From positions 124,001 to 188,000 of the forward strand of contig NZ_JBHZOL010000021.1 in assembly GCF_042788235.1 (NCBI RefSeq): DNA of 64,000 nt, given 5' to 3'. The notes beneath the pieces are model-generated. The model was not told the origin of the DNA. It saw only the letters and a list, made by a program, of their open reading frames with translations, and ran no database searches. Position 1 is the first letter of the stretch. The number at the start of each line of letters is the position of its first letter. The DNA comes from Sphaerothrix epifaneia (GTDB taxonomy: Bacteria; Cyanobacteriota; Cyanobacteriia; Phormidesmidales; Phormidesmidaceae). Below, piece by piece: positions 35,097-44,264 of this stretch. A program made the translations under genes and the position numbers.

Positions 35097-36900
35097 GCGC
35101 AATGGGTTCTGGCGAAACTACGACAGGCTCTTGGTAAAGCAGAGCTGTGAAAGTCACTGTCGAGCCAAGTCCTTCGCCCATGCTGATGAATTGCACGACG
35201 CCGCCCATGGCTTCAACAAGTTTTTGGGAAATAGCGAGTCCCAAACCTGTGCCGCCATATTGGCGGGTGCGCTCACCATCTACCTGGCTAAAGGTCTGAA
35301 ACAGTCGATCTTGCTTTTCTAATGAAACGCCAATTCCGGTATCGGCGACGCTGATTTTTACCGTACCGGGCCATTCTTGATTTTGAAACTTAACTTTTTG
35401 GCGCTTGACCTCAGCGCTAACGCGAATATACCCTTCGTGGGTAAACTTAATGGCATTGCCGACAACGTTGAGCATGACTTGCAACAAGCGCTGATAGTTG
35501 CCATTAAGCACAATTTCGTCCCGCGTTTCTGGCATTAAGATTTCGTAGTGCAGACCTTTTTGTTCTGCTAGGTGACGGGTAAAATTATCGACATTCTGGA
35601 ATAGCTCTCTCAGGTTGACTGGAGCCATGTCGAGCTGCATTTTTCCGGCTTCAATTTTGGCAATGTCTAGCACATCGTTGATCAAGTTGAGTAAGTGCAG
35701 AGCTGAATTGTGAGCTTCTCTGACGAACTCTTCTTGCTCGGCTGGGTCGTCAGCCATGCCATCAAGCACTAGTTTGAGAAAACCAATCATGCCGTTGAGG
35801 GGTGTGCGCAGTTCGTGAGAAGTATTGGCCAAAAACTCACTCTTTAGCCGAGAAATCTCTTCGGCTTGTTGACGGGCTTCTTCAGCCTGACTGCGGGCCT
35901 CTTCTAGTTCGTGATGTTTTTCGAGTAAGTCTTCGTTAACGCGCTGTAGCTCAACCGCCAAGGAATGGCTTTCGCTGAAAAGAGAGGCATGGGCGATCGC
36001 GGTTCCAACTTGATCGGCAAGTTCACTAATGGATTCGACTTCTAGGGAGGTCCATTGGTGGGGCTGTTGCCGAAATAAAAGAATAAGACCGTTAGGCTGA
36101 TCTTGATAGCAAGTGGCGATCGCTAAAACGATCCCCCGCATCTGTCTATGGGGCGGCAGTAAAAGTCCTGACTCTTCTAAAACTGGATGGAGACATCGCA
36201 GGGCTTTTTGCAGATAGGGAACCTGCTCTAAGCCAAAGACCTGATGTAAACAACAAGGCGAGTCGTACTTAGCATATTCGGCCTCGACCTTTATTTGGTC
36301 GTAATCTTCTTGGAAAGAGCAAATCAAACAGTTGTCAATAGACAACATCGCCCCCAAGCCATCTACCGTTTGCTGCCAAATAGTCTCTAAATCCAGCGTG
36401 CGGCGAATATTCCAGGCAATGCGGTTGAGCTGAGCATAGTAATTTTCTGTGGCGGCGCAGGCGGGCGACAGGGCAAGGCTATCTAAGCCGTTTTGAGGCT
36501 GGTTTTCGACTGACTGCTTGACCAAAGCCCCAATACTAACTACCTGTTGCGGTAAGGCGCTGGGGACTACAACCGGGCTTAGACAAAAATCAAACGCCAG
36601 CGTGTATTGGCCTAACTGCAGTGGCACTGAAATGTGTTTAGCGCACTGCTGCTCAAATACAAAATTGAGAGCTTCTTGGTAAGTTGTCAGCGAAGGGGGA
36701 TCAAAAATAGCTTCTAGCGGTTTGCCAATTGCCAGAAGCGGATTAAATCCGTAACGAATTGCCTCTGGCCATTGAAAGGAAAGCAACGTGCCTGCATTGT
36801 CATGCACCATTACGAGGGCGGTAGTTCTCGACAAGAGAGCTAAATCGATGACTGAATTAACAGGCGATTGCAGTTTAGAAGACGCTGAGTTGGCAGACAT
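35086..36900 (-). CDS. GAF sensor histidine kinase
   Basis: A 604-residue soluble sensor kinase. Residues 20-125 look PAS-like, a GAF domain covers about 155-310, a coiled coil 312-352, and the HisKA domain has the phospho-acceptor His362 (SHELRTP). The ATPase domain has an N box, DTGIGV and GGTGLGLAI. There is no transmembrane segment and no receiver domain, so its response regulator is elsewhere. GAF Cys are present but no tetrapyrrole-site motif was recognised. Input signal unknown. Confidence 0.9.
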   Translation of the reverse strand: MSANSASSKLQSPVNSVIDLALLSRTTALVMVHDNAGTLLSFQWPEAIRYGFNPLLAIGKPLEAIFDPPSLTTYQEALNFVFEQQCAKHISVPLQLGQYTLAFDFCLSPVVVPSALPQQVVSIGALVKQSVENQPQNGLDSLALSPACAATENYYAQLNRIAWNIRRTLDLETIWQQTVDGLGAMLSIDNCLICSFQEDYDQIKVEAEYAKYDSPCCLHQVFGLEQVPYLQKALRCLHPVLEESGLLLPPHRQMRGIVLAIATCYQDQPNGLILLFRQQPHQWTSLEVESISELADQVGTAIAHASLFSESHSLAVELQRVNEDLLEKHHELEEARSQAEEARQQAEEISRLKSEFLANTSHELRTPLNGMIGFLKLVLDGMADDPAEQEEFVREAHNSALHLLNLINDVLDIAKIEAGKMQLDMAPVNLRELFQNVDNFTRHLAEQKGLHYEILMPETRDEIVLNGNYQRLLQVMLNVVGNAIKFTHEGYIRVSAEVKRQKVKFQNQEWPGTVKISVADTGIGVSLEKQDRLFQTFSQVDGERTRQYGGTGLGLAISQKLVEAMGGVVQFISMGEGLGSTVTFTALLYQEPVVVSPEPIAPIQ

Positions 36901-37121
36901 AGACTAGGCAGTTCGGAGAGTTTGCTAACCGAGCTGATGATCAATAGCAGGCATATCTGGTAGAGAGATAGTGCATGCACCCTAAATCAGCAGCCCAGCG
37001 AGCAGCAACAAGCTCAGGCAGTTAGGGCTTTGCCTAACCTTACAATGCCCTGCCTTTTAACTAAGCTACTAAGCATAACTTCATAACTTGAAGTGAAACT
37101 TCCTGAAGCTAGGACGACTTG

Positions 37122-37150
37122 CCAAGAGTTGCGGTTCTTGCAACTCTTGG
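37122..37150. other. 11-bp perfect hairpin
   Basis: CCAAGAGTTGC (37122-37132) pairs perfectly with GCAACTCTTGG (37140-37150) around a 7-nt loop. It lies 16 bp beyond the stop of the ribbon-helix-helix gene (minus strand) and is a candidate terminator, though no T-run follows on that strand. Confidence 0.5.
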
Positions 37151-37165
37151 AGACGCTCTTAAATT

Positions 37166-37417
37166 TTAGTCGTTCCATTCGCCGCGCGGTGGCACTGGGG
37201 GGGTGCGGGGCAGGGTGCGGGCTAAATCGTCATCTCGGCGAGCACCCCCGCGTAACCATTGTCGTACGGCCACTTCAATCACTTTACTGGGATTACTTGT
37301 GAGATGGTTAATTTGATCAAGCAGGTCGGCATCTAGCTGAATGGCGATTTCGACTTTGTCGGCTTCGGATTCTCTAGCGGCAATGTCCCCGGTGTTTGGT
37401 TCGCTCTGTTCGGTCAT
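37166..37417 (-). CDS. Ribbon-helix-helix-like protein
   Basis: An 83-residue protein. Residues 21-56 fit a ribbon-helix-helix core: strand VEIAIQLD, helix ADLLDQINHL, turn TSNPS, helix KVIEVAVRQWLR. RHH proteins dimerise and bind DNA through the strand, often as antitoxins. No toxin gene is adjacent. The C-terminal tail is Arg/Pro/Asp-rich. Call is moderate. Confidence 0.62.
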   Translation of the reverse strand: MTEQSEPNTGDIAARESEADKVEIAIQLDADLLDQINHLTSNPSKVIEVAVRQWLRGGARRDDDLARTLPRTPPVPPRGEWND

Positions 37418-37766
37418 GAAACGGCTACTCTCCCTTCAACTCTATTCAACTCTATTGCAGATATGACTAAGCAGATATAGATGGCTCATAAGTGGGCAGC
37501 TGTCAGCCTATAACTAACAGCCGCAAAATTCAGGAAATTTAGTGAGAGACTTAAAAGTTAGCTTATTACGAAGTGCTGTTGAGTAAAAGGTCAGCCAATA
37601 ACGCCTAGGGCAGCTTAAAGGAGTTTTCAAAGCTAAACTGCGTTCTAGGTTACGGAGCGCTTCAAACGCTGAAAATTGGTGAGATCATTTTGCTGACTCT
37701 CTGTAGCGGCCTTGAGCCAAAGCATTACAATAGTTTAAGCAACTTCAGTTGAACGCGTCTTAATAC
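37418..37766. other. Intergenic region upstream of lepA
   Basis: A divergent promoter region. The word TTCAACTCTA is repeated in tandem at 37435-37444 and 37445-37454, just upstream of the RHH gene. A TACAAT -10-like hexamer lies at 37726-37731 ahead of lepA, without a good -35. Confidence 0.35.
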
Positions 37767-39569
37767 ATGACTGACGTACCGATCTCCCGCATCCGCAACT
37801 TTTCTATCATTGCTCACATTGACCACGGCAAGTCAACGTTAGCCGATCGCCTGTTGCAAAAGACAGGTACAGTGAGCGATCGCGATATGAAAGCCCAGTT
37901 TCTAGACACGATGGATCTAGAGCGGGAGCGTGGGATCACCATTAAGCTGCAAGCGGCTCGGATGAACTACACCGCCCGCGATGGCAACGAATATGTTTTG
38001 AATCTGATTGATACACCGGGTCACGTTGACTTCTCTTATGAAGTTTCGCGATCGCTGGCAGCCTGTGAGGGTGCCCTGCTAGTGGTTGACGCTTCGCAGG
38101 GTGTAGAAGCCCAAACGCTGGCAAATGTGTATTTGGCGCTAGAAAATGATTTAGAGATTATTCCCGTCCTCAACAAAATTGATTTGCCAGGGGCAGATCC
38201 TGATCGCATCAAGCAAGAGATTGAGGAAATTGTGGGCTTAGACTGTAGTGCCGCAGTTTTAGCTTCGGCTAAGGAAGGGGTCGGGATTGAAGAAATTCTG
38301 GAGTCTATTGTCTATCTTGTACCGCCGCCGCAAGAAACGTTAGATCAGCCGCTAAGAGCGTTGATTTTTGATAGTTACTACGATTCTTACCGGGGGGTGA
38401 TTGTCTATTTTCGGGTGATGGATGGGCGAGTCTGCCAGGGCGATCGCGTGCGATTGATGGCTTCTGGCAAAGAGTATGAGATTGACGAACTCGGCGTACT
38501 TTCACCGACGCAGAAACCAGTTGATGAGTTACACGCTGGAGAAGTAGGCTATTTTTCTGCGGCAATCAAAGCAGTAGAAGATGCCCGCGTCGGCGATACG
38601 ATTACGCTGGTCAAAGCCCCCGCTAAGCAGGCGCTACCCGGCTATGTTGAAGCGAAGCCCATGGTTTTCTGCGGCTTGTTTCCTACCGATTCTGATCAGT
38701 TTGAGGATTTACGAGAAGCGTTAGACAAGCTGCGTCTGAGTGATGCCGCGCTGCAGTATGAGCCTGAAACTTCCAGCGCGATGGGTTTTGGTTTTCGTTG
38801 TGGCTTTTTGGGGCTGCTGCACATGGAAATTGTGCAAGAGCGACTAGAGCGCGAATATGGCTTAGATTTGATTACGACTGCGCCTTCGGTGATCTATCGC
38901 GTCACCAAAATTAACGGAGAAGTGGTTGAAATTGACAACCCTAGCCTGCTACCGCCGCCGCAGGAGCGGGAAAAGATTGCTGAGCCGTATGTCAAGGTTG
39001 AAATGATTACCCCAGAAGAATTTGTGGGGCCGTTGATGGAGTTGGCGCAAAGTCGGCGGGGAGATTTCAAAGACATGCAGTATCTAACCCAAGGTCGTAC
39101 GACCCTGGTTTATGAGATTCCGCTGGCAGAAGTGGTATCGGACTTTTTTGATCAAATGAAGTCGCGATCGCGCGGCTATGCCAGCATGGAATATCAGCTT
39201 GTGGGCTATCGCGACAATGCCTTGGTGCGCTTAGATGTATTGATCAATGGCGACCCGGTGGATTCTTTAGCGACCATCGTTCATCGAGACAAAGCCTATT
39301 ACGTAGGTCGAGCCTTGGTGGAAAAGCTAAAAGAACTGATTCCACGCCATCAGTTTAAGATTCCACTACAAGCTTCTATTGGCAGCCGAGTCGTCGCCAG
39401 TGAAAGCATCCCAGCGTTGCGTAAAGATGTTTTGGCTAAGTGCTACGGCGGCGACATTTCTCGGAAGAAAAAGCTTTTGCAGAAGCAAAAAGAAGGTAAG
39501 AAGCGCCTGAAATCTATTGGCACTGTAGACGTGCCGCAGTCTGCTTTTATGGCCGTTTTGCGACTTTAG
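37767..39569 (+). CDS. lepA: Elongation factor 4 (LepA)
   Basis: A ribosomal GTPase acting in translation back-translocation and stress. Full length (600 aa) with G1 HIDHGKST, G2/G3 with DTPGH, G4 NKIDLP, EF-G-like domains and the characteristic LepA C-terminal domain (RDKAYYVGRALVEKLKELIPRHQFKIPLQ region). All nucleotide-binding motifs are intact. It stands alone. Confidence 0.98.
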   Translation: MTDVPISRIRNFSIIAHIDHGKSTLADRLLQKTGTVSDRDMKAQFLDTMDLERERGITIKLQAARMNYTARDGNEYVLNLIDTPGHVDFSYEVSRSLAACEGALLVVDASQGVEAQTLANVYLALENDLEIIPVLNKIDLPGADPDRIKQEIEEIVGLDCSAAVLASAKEGVGIEEILESIVYLVPPPQETLDQPLRALIFDSYYDSYRGVIVYFRVMDGRVCQGDRVRLMASGKEYEIDELGVLSPTQKPVDELHAGEVGYFSAAIKAVEDARVGDTITLVKAPAKQALPGYVEAKPMVFCGLFPTDSDQFEDLREALDKLRLSDAALQYEPETSSAMGFGFRCGFLGLLHMEIVQERLEREYGLDLITTAPSVIYRVTKINGEVVEIDNPSLLPPPQEREKIAEPYVKVEMITPEEFVGPLMELAQSRRGDFKDMQYLTQGRTTLVYEIPLAEVVSDFFDQMKSRSRGYASMEYQLVGYRDNALVRLDVLINGDPVDSLATIVHRDKAYYVGRALVEKLKELIPRHQFKIPLQASIGSRVVASESIPALRKDVLAKCYGGDISRKKKLLQKQKEGKKRLKSIGTVDVPQSAFMAVLRL

Positions 39570-39669
39570 GCAGAACGAGGTCAATAAGTACGACTGGCTA
39601 CTGAACTTTTTCTAGTTCAATAGTACTATTATTGGGGTGGCTGTTGCGCTGTCTTAGGAGGATTGCGTC

Positions 39670-39912
39670 ATGCCTGCACTCACTCTGCACCCCGGAAAAT
39701 TTGTCCGCCTCAAAGGGCAACCCCAGGATTTACCGGATTTTGTGGTTGTTCACTGCCAAGGCGATCGCTGTTGGGTGCGGCAACAAGCTTGGGGATCTCG
39801 TATTCACTTGCAAATCAAGGTTACGCAGCTAGAAATTCCCGGTATAGAAGTAGTGCCTGACTCGCGGTTGCAGCTTCCCAAGTGGCTGCTAGTGACGGAT
39901 AGAGCAGATTAG
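39670..39912 (+). CDS. Small conserved-looking protein
   Basis: An 80-residue protein (MPALTLHPGKFVRLKGQPQDL) with predicted beta strands and Arg/Gln-rich turns. TAGGAGGA precedes the ATG by about 7 bp, a strong Shine-Dalgarno, which supports real translation. I recognise no family; a beta-barrel nucleic-acid-binding fold is conceivable but unproven. Confidence 0.65.
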   Translation: MPALTLHPGKFVRLKGQPQDLPDFVVVHCQGDRCWVRQQAWGSRIHLQIKVTQLEIPGIEVVPDSRLQLPKWLLVTDRAD

Positions 39913-40232
39913 TTTTAGCGCTTTTCGGTTGCTATCAGCCAATCCGTATGGGCAAAGCGATCGCGGTTAGAAAAAAGGCTCGACTGATGAAATTCTAGAA
40001 GAATTTACTTGCTGATAGAAACGAGAGTCTTTGAGTTTTTACAGCGCCAACAATAGCAAACTCAAATACCACTCAAACAAAAAGATTAAGGTCGTTAATG
40101 TAACACTTCCGTGGTTTTTTTTCTTTTCCTCAGGATAGATGTTAACGATTGGGCAAACTGATTAAATAACAGTGCTGAAACTTTTTAGACGTAGTTACCA
40201 TCTTAAGAATTAATGCATTGGAGGATTTAGTT
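39913..40232. other. Intergenic region
   Basis: AT-rich with a T-run near 40116-40130 and no gene. One GCGATCGC site at 39957-39964. No terminator hairpin with a T-run was seen. Confidence 0.3.
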
Positions 40233-40472
40233 TTGATTATTGTGCTGCCGTTAGAGATTATTGATCGGCTCATTAGTGTGGCTCAACTCCACCAGTTGAG
40301 AGTGCCTATTCCCTTGTCTAGTCCCTACAATGGTTATCTAACCTCTGAAGAATTGAACCAAATTCAGACAGCACTCAGCCCCCTCGCTGTAACATGTCAG
40401 CAAGTTGCTTCTCTGCTAGAAGATTTGTGCCGCTGTGTACAAAACCCCACTACAGTCGCACCTGCCCGCTAA
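40233..40472 (+). CDS. Small acidic-to-neutral protein, TTG start
   Basis: A 79-residue protein. Its start is the TTG at 40233, because GGAGG (40220-40224) lies 8 bp before it; the other in-frame TTG at 40218 overlaps that site. The sequence begins IIVLPLEIIDRLISVAQLHQ and is mostly helical, with three cysteines in the last 30 residues. No family recognised. Confidence 0.6.
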   Translation: MIIVLPLEIIDRLISVAQLHQLRVPIPLSSPYNGYLTSEELNQIQTALSPLAVTCQQVASLLEDLCRCVQNPTTVAPAR

Positions 40473-40566
40473 ATTTTGTTGACTTAGTTTGGTGGTTACC
40501 TAAAGGGGCTATCAAGACATACTCCCCCCACTGTGTCTATCCCTGCAAGACCCAAATAAACATGAG

Positions 40567-40608
40567 AGCGATCGCTTAGCTAAAGAAAATGTCTAGGCGA
40601 TCGCTTTT
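40567..40608. terminator. Hairpin built from two HIP1 palindromes
   Basis: AGCGATCGC (40567-40575) and GCGATCGCT (40597-40605) form a 9-bp stem with TTT after it. The stem arms are two GCGATCGC sites. It sits between the small gene (plus strand) and the convergent EamA gene. Confidence 0.5.
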
Positions 40609-40637
40609 GTATAAATTTAGCTATCAGCCAGCGCAGG

Positions 40638-41729
40638 CTAGGGTTGAGGGCAATCCGCAGCGGCAGGTGAATGAATGTCTTGGGTGGGGGGCTGACTGGA
40701 AGCGGCCAGATAAATGCCACCCAGCACGACTAAGAAAGCCAGACTGTTAATCCAACCTAAATGTTGATCAAACAAAAGAGCTGCCAAACTGGCTGACATG
40801 ACTGGAATGGTCAGCATCAAGACTGAGACTAATCCAGAAGATAGTGATTTCAAGCTGTAGGTTAACAATCCATGCCCCAACACTTGCGACACCCCGGCTA
40901 GAGCCAGTACCGCCAATCCACTGGTCATATCGCCAGGGAGCAAACCACCAGGACTCAGCAGCGCTAGTGGTAGCAACAGTACGGCTCCAATGGCTGACAG
41001 GCCAGTCATAACGGCTGAAGTCGTGTATTGAATTCGCAACTGCTCAATACTTAACAGGGTGACTGCCAGAAAGATGGCAGCTAGAAGAGCTGCCGCATCG
41101 CCTGTGAGTTGGTCGGCGGCGATTTGCAGATCTTGAGCACCAATGGCGATAACCCCGGCCAATGCTACTCCCAGCCCCAGCAAAAATTGCCGACTAAATG
41201 CCTGTTTCAACAGTAACCAGGCTCCTAAGGTGGTAAACAATGGCATGAGATTGTTAAGCAGCGTGGAGTTAGCCACTGTGGTTTGAGTTAAAGACCAGGC
41301 CGCACAGTTTAGAGAAGCAGCAAAGCTGGTTCCGGCGGCTAGAAATAAGCCCCCAATCTGCCAGCGCGTAAAAGCCTGCTGCCCCACCAATTCACAACGC
41401 TGAGCCGGGGCTGTTTGGGAGGTTGCCCATTGTTGCCAAAGCCCAAAGATAGTTCCTGCGATAAGCAGTCGGTTACAAGCGATCGCGCTTGGACTCATCG
41501 TTTCTGCCGCCATCACCACAAAAATTGAAGCACAGGCAATGCTGGCTAGTGCGATCGCCAGACTAATGCCAGCTAAATAGAAGCGCAGCCGCTGTCTTAA
41601 CCCGTGCCAAGCCGCTTGCAGCTTGCCTCTTTCGAGTTCAAACGCCATAGGTGAAATGGTTATAGGGTTGGCCTCTAGCAGGTTTGGGTAAAGCAGACGG
41701 CGTAACGAAAAAATGGGGGAAAGAAACAC
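40638..41729 (-). CDS. EamA/DMT family transporter
   Basis: A 363-residue drug/metabolite transporter with about ten membrane helices in two EamA repeats (for example NSTLLNNLMPLFTTLGAWLLL in the first). The substrate is unknown. The start is GTG at 41729: the sequence AGGAGG lies 7 bp upstream (41737-41742, minus strand), stronger than anything before the internal ATG at 41648. The upstream region is full of TATACAA/TTGTATA sites next to gntR, so it is probably the regulated target. Confidence 0.87.
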   Translation of the reverse strand: MFLSPIFSLRRLLYPNLLEANPITISPMAFELERGKLQAAWHGLRQRLRFYLAGISLAIALASIACASIFVVMAAETMSPSAIACNRLLIAGTIFGLWQQWATSQTAPAQRCELVGQQAFTRWQIGGLFLAAGTSFAASLNCAAWSLTQTTVANSTLLNNLMPLFTTLGAWLLLKQAFSRQFLLGLGVALAGVIAIGAQDLQIAADQLTGDAAALLAAIFLAVTLLSIEQLRIQYTTSAVMTGLSAIGAVLLLPLALLSPGGLLPGDMTSGLAVLALAGVSQVLGHGLLTYSLKSLSSGLVSVLMLTIPVMSASLAALLFDQHLGWINSLAFLVVLGGIYLAASSQPPTQDIHSPAAADCPQP

Positions 41730-41771
41730 AAGCCAACCTCCTGAAGCGAAAAGGGCAGGGCACGGGAGAAA

Positions 41772-41804
41772 TATACAACCACTCTATACAAGTTTTGTAT
41801 ACAA
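41772..41804 (-). promoter_or_regulatory. GntR operator cluster upstream of EamA gene
   Basis: Three half-sites: TATACAA at 41772-41778, TATACAA at 41785-41791, and the palindrome TTGTATACAA at 41795-41804. The last two also form TATACAA-GTT-TTGTATA. The cluster lies 43-75 bp upstream of the GTG start on the minus strand, in the promoter zone. A matching palindrome lies before gntR. Confidence 0.6.
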
Positions 41805-41887
41805 TTAATGTAATAAAAATATTCCGGCTAGGCAAATGGATTTGTCAACGTTTGCTGGTAGTAGTTGAAAGCCAACGGTACAGCTAC

Positions 41888-41970
41888 AGGCAGAAGTCAA
41901 GCCGTTCTGTCAACAGCTTTCAATCCTTGAAGAGTCTCAACGCTGGTGGCTACAGCCATAACCTGCTTCT
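41888..41970 (+). repeat. Dispersed repeat, copy A
   Basis: About 83 bp starting with GCTACAGGCAGAAG and ending CGCTGGTGGCTACAGCC. It shares 23 consecutive bases (41934-41956) with copy B at 53221-53309 and a looser match with copy C at 55175-55262. Non-coding. It is not flanked by target-site duplications that I can see. Confidence 0.65.
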
Positions 41971-42072
41971 CTCTCACTGATGTCGGAGCTTGATTTTTCT
42001 TCGGCCAAAACAACGCAAATTGTCGATTTTTCCTAGATTGACAAAAGAGGGATAAAAAAGCTTGCCGAGGTT

Positions 42073-42101
42073 AAAAAGGCTGATACGGGGTGTCGGCCTT
42101 T
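42073..42101 (-). terminator. Terminator of gntR
   Basis: A stem of about 12 bp with two G-U pairs (AAAGGCTGATAC with GTGTCGGCCTTT) and a T-run following on the minus strand. It lies 12 bp beyond the gntR stop. Confidence 0.65.
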
Positions 42102-42112
42102 GTCAACTGGGT

Positions 42113-42817
42113 CTAGGGGGAAAGCGAAGGTTGGCGCAGACGCAAACGATCGACCAAGCTGATTTGGGGATCTAAAGAAGCAGATGCATCGAGGGCGGCT
42201 TCAATCCCGTCTAGGTGCTGCTCGGCGATCGCGACTGCCTGCTCTGCTTCCCCCGCTTCAATGCAATCTAAGATCTGGCTGTGTTCGTCTTTACGGCACA
42301 GGGGCATATTCTTCACGTCGTAAAAATAAGCTAGCGCCGTCAGCGGAATGAGTTCCCGCAGAAATTGACCTAAGTATTTGTTTTGGCTGAGCGCCGCTAA
42401 CGCCATGTGAAACTGACTGGATAATCGCGTCAGCAAAGGGTAGTCTGCCTGTTCACAAGCCTGCCGTTCTTGGGCAATGAGGTTTCGCAGCGCTTGAAGC
42501 TGTGCTGAAGTCATGGTCGGCGTCACTTCTCGAATAATCGTAGCTTCGACTAACCGCCAAGCGGCATAAATCTGACGAGCTTCTGCTAGGGTGATGCGGG
42601 CAACAAAAGCCCCCCGATGCGGCTCTTGCCTGACTAGGCCATCGCCCGCCAGTCGCTGGAGCACCTGCCGAATAATTGTGCGACTAACACCAAAGTGATC
42701 TGCTAGTAAAGCTTCGCCTAGCTTGGTGTCGGGCAATAGCTGCCGTTCACAAATAGCCTCGTATAGCTCGGTGTAAACCCTATCTTCGGTGGCTTTAGGC
42801 GACGGAGAGGACGGCAT
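42113..42817 (-). CDS. GntR family transcriptional regulator (FCD/FadR type)
   Basis: A 234-residue repressor-type regulator. The N-terminal winged helix contains LGEALLADHFGVSRTIIRQVLQRLAGDGLVRQEPHRGAF. The C-terminal FCD domain has the metal/ligand histidines (FHMAL, EHSQIL and the AIAEQHL segment). Its ligand is probably a small acid or sugar acid, unknown. It lies between the EamA and chromate transporter genes, and TTGTATACAA-type sites lie on both sides of the gene. Confidence 0.9.
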   Translation of the reverse strand: MPSSPSPKATEDRVYTELYEAICERQLLPDTKLGEALLADHFGVSRTIIRQVLQRLAGDGLVRQEPHRGAFVARITLAEARQIYAAWRLVEATIIREVTPTMTSAQLQALRNLIAQERQACEQADYPLLTRLSSQFHMALAALSQNKYLGQFLRELIPLTALAYFYDVKNMPLCRKDEHSQILDCIEAGEAEQAVAIAEQHLDGIEAALDASASLDPQISLVDRLRLRQPSLSP

Positions 42818-42850
42818 AACCAGTCAGTTCGGCAGATGTGCATGCATAAA

Positions 42851-42860
42851 TTGTATACAT
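42851..42860 (-). promoter_or_regulatory. GntR-type operator upstream of gntR
   Basis: TTGTATACAT, 33 bp upstream of the gntR ATG, matching the TTGTATACAA at 41795 in nine of ten positions. On the minus strand the site overlaps a TACAAT -10-like hexamer. This suggests autoregulation. Confidence 0.55.
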
Positions 42861-42891
42861 AAAAACCGAACTCGTCGTAGGGTAACTGTGG

Positions 42892-44115
42892 CTAAAGCGC
42901 TGTGCCAACAGCCCAACCAGCGATCGCGCCTAAGGGAACCAGTTGCCAGGTAGGCACTTTGTAACGAATAAGCGCCACGCCAGCACCGAGGCCAATGAGT
43001 CCTGCGGCCAACGAGGCGACTCCAGTTGGTTGATCTAGGGCTGCTTGAGCCAGCGGAATAGCAGCGGCGGCGATCGCCCCTAGCACGGCTGGAGTGACAC
43101 CCTGCAAAAAAGCGCGAATCCAGAGATTTTGCCGAATTCGCAGCAGGAGCGGTGCTGCCAGCATAATAAACGCAAACGAAGGCGCAAAAATAGCCACAGC
43201 AGCCGTTAAAGCTCCCAACACCCCAGCTACTTTGTAGCCCACAAAAGCCGCCGTTAGCACCACTGGCCCTGGTGAAAGCTGGCCAATTGCCACACCATTA
43301 ATGAATTCAGTGCGGGTTAGCCAGTGAAGCTGCTCTACCACTTCAAACTCCAGAAGTGGAATAATCACCAAACCGCCGCCGAAAATGAAGCTGCCCACTT
43401 TCAAAAAAAACAACGTCAACGGCCAAAAAAAATCATTTATCCGCTCAAGCCCCCAAAAACTACCCAATGTGAGGGTTTCAGCAGGTAGATTGGCTACCAA
43501 GAGCGGCAACGGCGGCAGCCACCACCCCTGAAACTGCCCCCTGCCTGAAGGTCGAAACCAATACAGACCCACTAACCCCGCCAAAACAAACTGAATCAGG
43601 ACGCTGAGAGAAGTAAAGAGGGTCACGCCAAAGACAGCAATCGCGATCGCGGCCCGTTTCCAGTCACGGATTGCTTTTTTCCCTAGCTTCCAGCAAAAGG
43701 CTAAAATAATCGCCGTCACCACAGGCGAAATGCCTAAAAAGATAGCTTCTAGCTGTGGCACCCGCTGAAAGCGAAAATAAGCCCACGACAAGGCAACGAC
43801 AATCAAAAAAGCAGGGGCGATAAAGCAAAGTCCGGCAACAACCGCTCCTATTTGGCCTGCTCGGACATAGCCGATATAAATGCCCATTTGGGTAGAGGCT
43901 GGCCCCGGCAGCATTTCGCAAACGGCTAACCCTTCTGCAAATTGCTCCGGCGTCAACCAGTGGCGGCGTACCACTACCTCGTCATTTTCCATGGCAATGT
44001 GGGCTTGAGGCCCGCCAAAGCCCAGCATACCAAGCTTCAGAAATAGTTTGGCTAGTTCCCCAAGCCGCTGGCTGAACGTCGTTGAGGTTTCGGGTTCAGT
44101 GAAGGGTTTGCTCAT
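42892..44115 (-). CDS. chrA: Chromate transporter (ChrA, two-domain)
   Basis: A 407-residue CHR-family membrane protein with two homologous halves. The first begins GMLGFGGPQAHIAMENDEVVVRRHW and the second GSFIFGGGLVIIPLLEFEVVEQLHW, and each ends near a PGP segment. Family members export chromate; the native substrate in cyanobacteria is not settled. It precedes gntR on the same strand with 74 bp between them, so part of gntR expression could come from read-through. Confidence 0.92.
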   Translation of the reverse strand: MSKPFTEPETSTTFSQRLGELAKLFLKLGMLGFGGPQAHIAMENDEVVVRRHWLTPEQFAEGLAVCEMLPGPASTQMGIYIGYVRAGQIGAVVAGLCFIAPAFLIVVALSWAYFRFQRVPQLEAIFLGISPVVTAIILAFCWKLGKKAIRDWKRAAIAIAVFGVTLFTSLSVLIQFVLAGLVGLYWFRPSGRGQFQGWWLPPLPLLVANLPAETLTLGSFWGLERINDFFWPLTLFFLKVGSFIFGGGLVIIPLLEFEVVEQLHWLTRTEFINGVAIGQLSPGPVVLTAAFVGYKVAGVLGALTAAVAIFAPSFAFIMLAAPLLLRIRQNLWIRAFLQGVTPAVLGAIAAAAIPLAQAALDQPTGVASLAAGLIGLGAGVALIRYKVPTWQLVPLGAIAGWAVGTAL

Positions 44116-44206
44116 AAACGAGGTTTTCGTAACCGTAAAAACTTAAATTTACTATTGCCTCTGAATCGGTGTCAGTTTTCTGTAGCACCTCTTTTATGAG
44201 CTAGCA

Positions 44207-44240
44207 AAAATGGCTAGGCAGCGGGTTGCTTGGCCTAGCC
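44207..44240 (-). terminator. Rho-independent terminator of por
   Basis: GGCTAGGC with GCCTAGCC (44212-44219 and 44233-44240) form a perfect 8-bp stem, followed on the minus strand by ATTTTTG. It starts about 25 bp after the por stop. Confidence 0.75.
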
Positions 44241-44264
44241 CTATTGCTTCAATTTGATTACGCT

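Noticed and set aside
37166..37417. Antitoxin of a toxin-antitoxin pair
   Set aside because: No small ORF of toxin type on either side.
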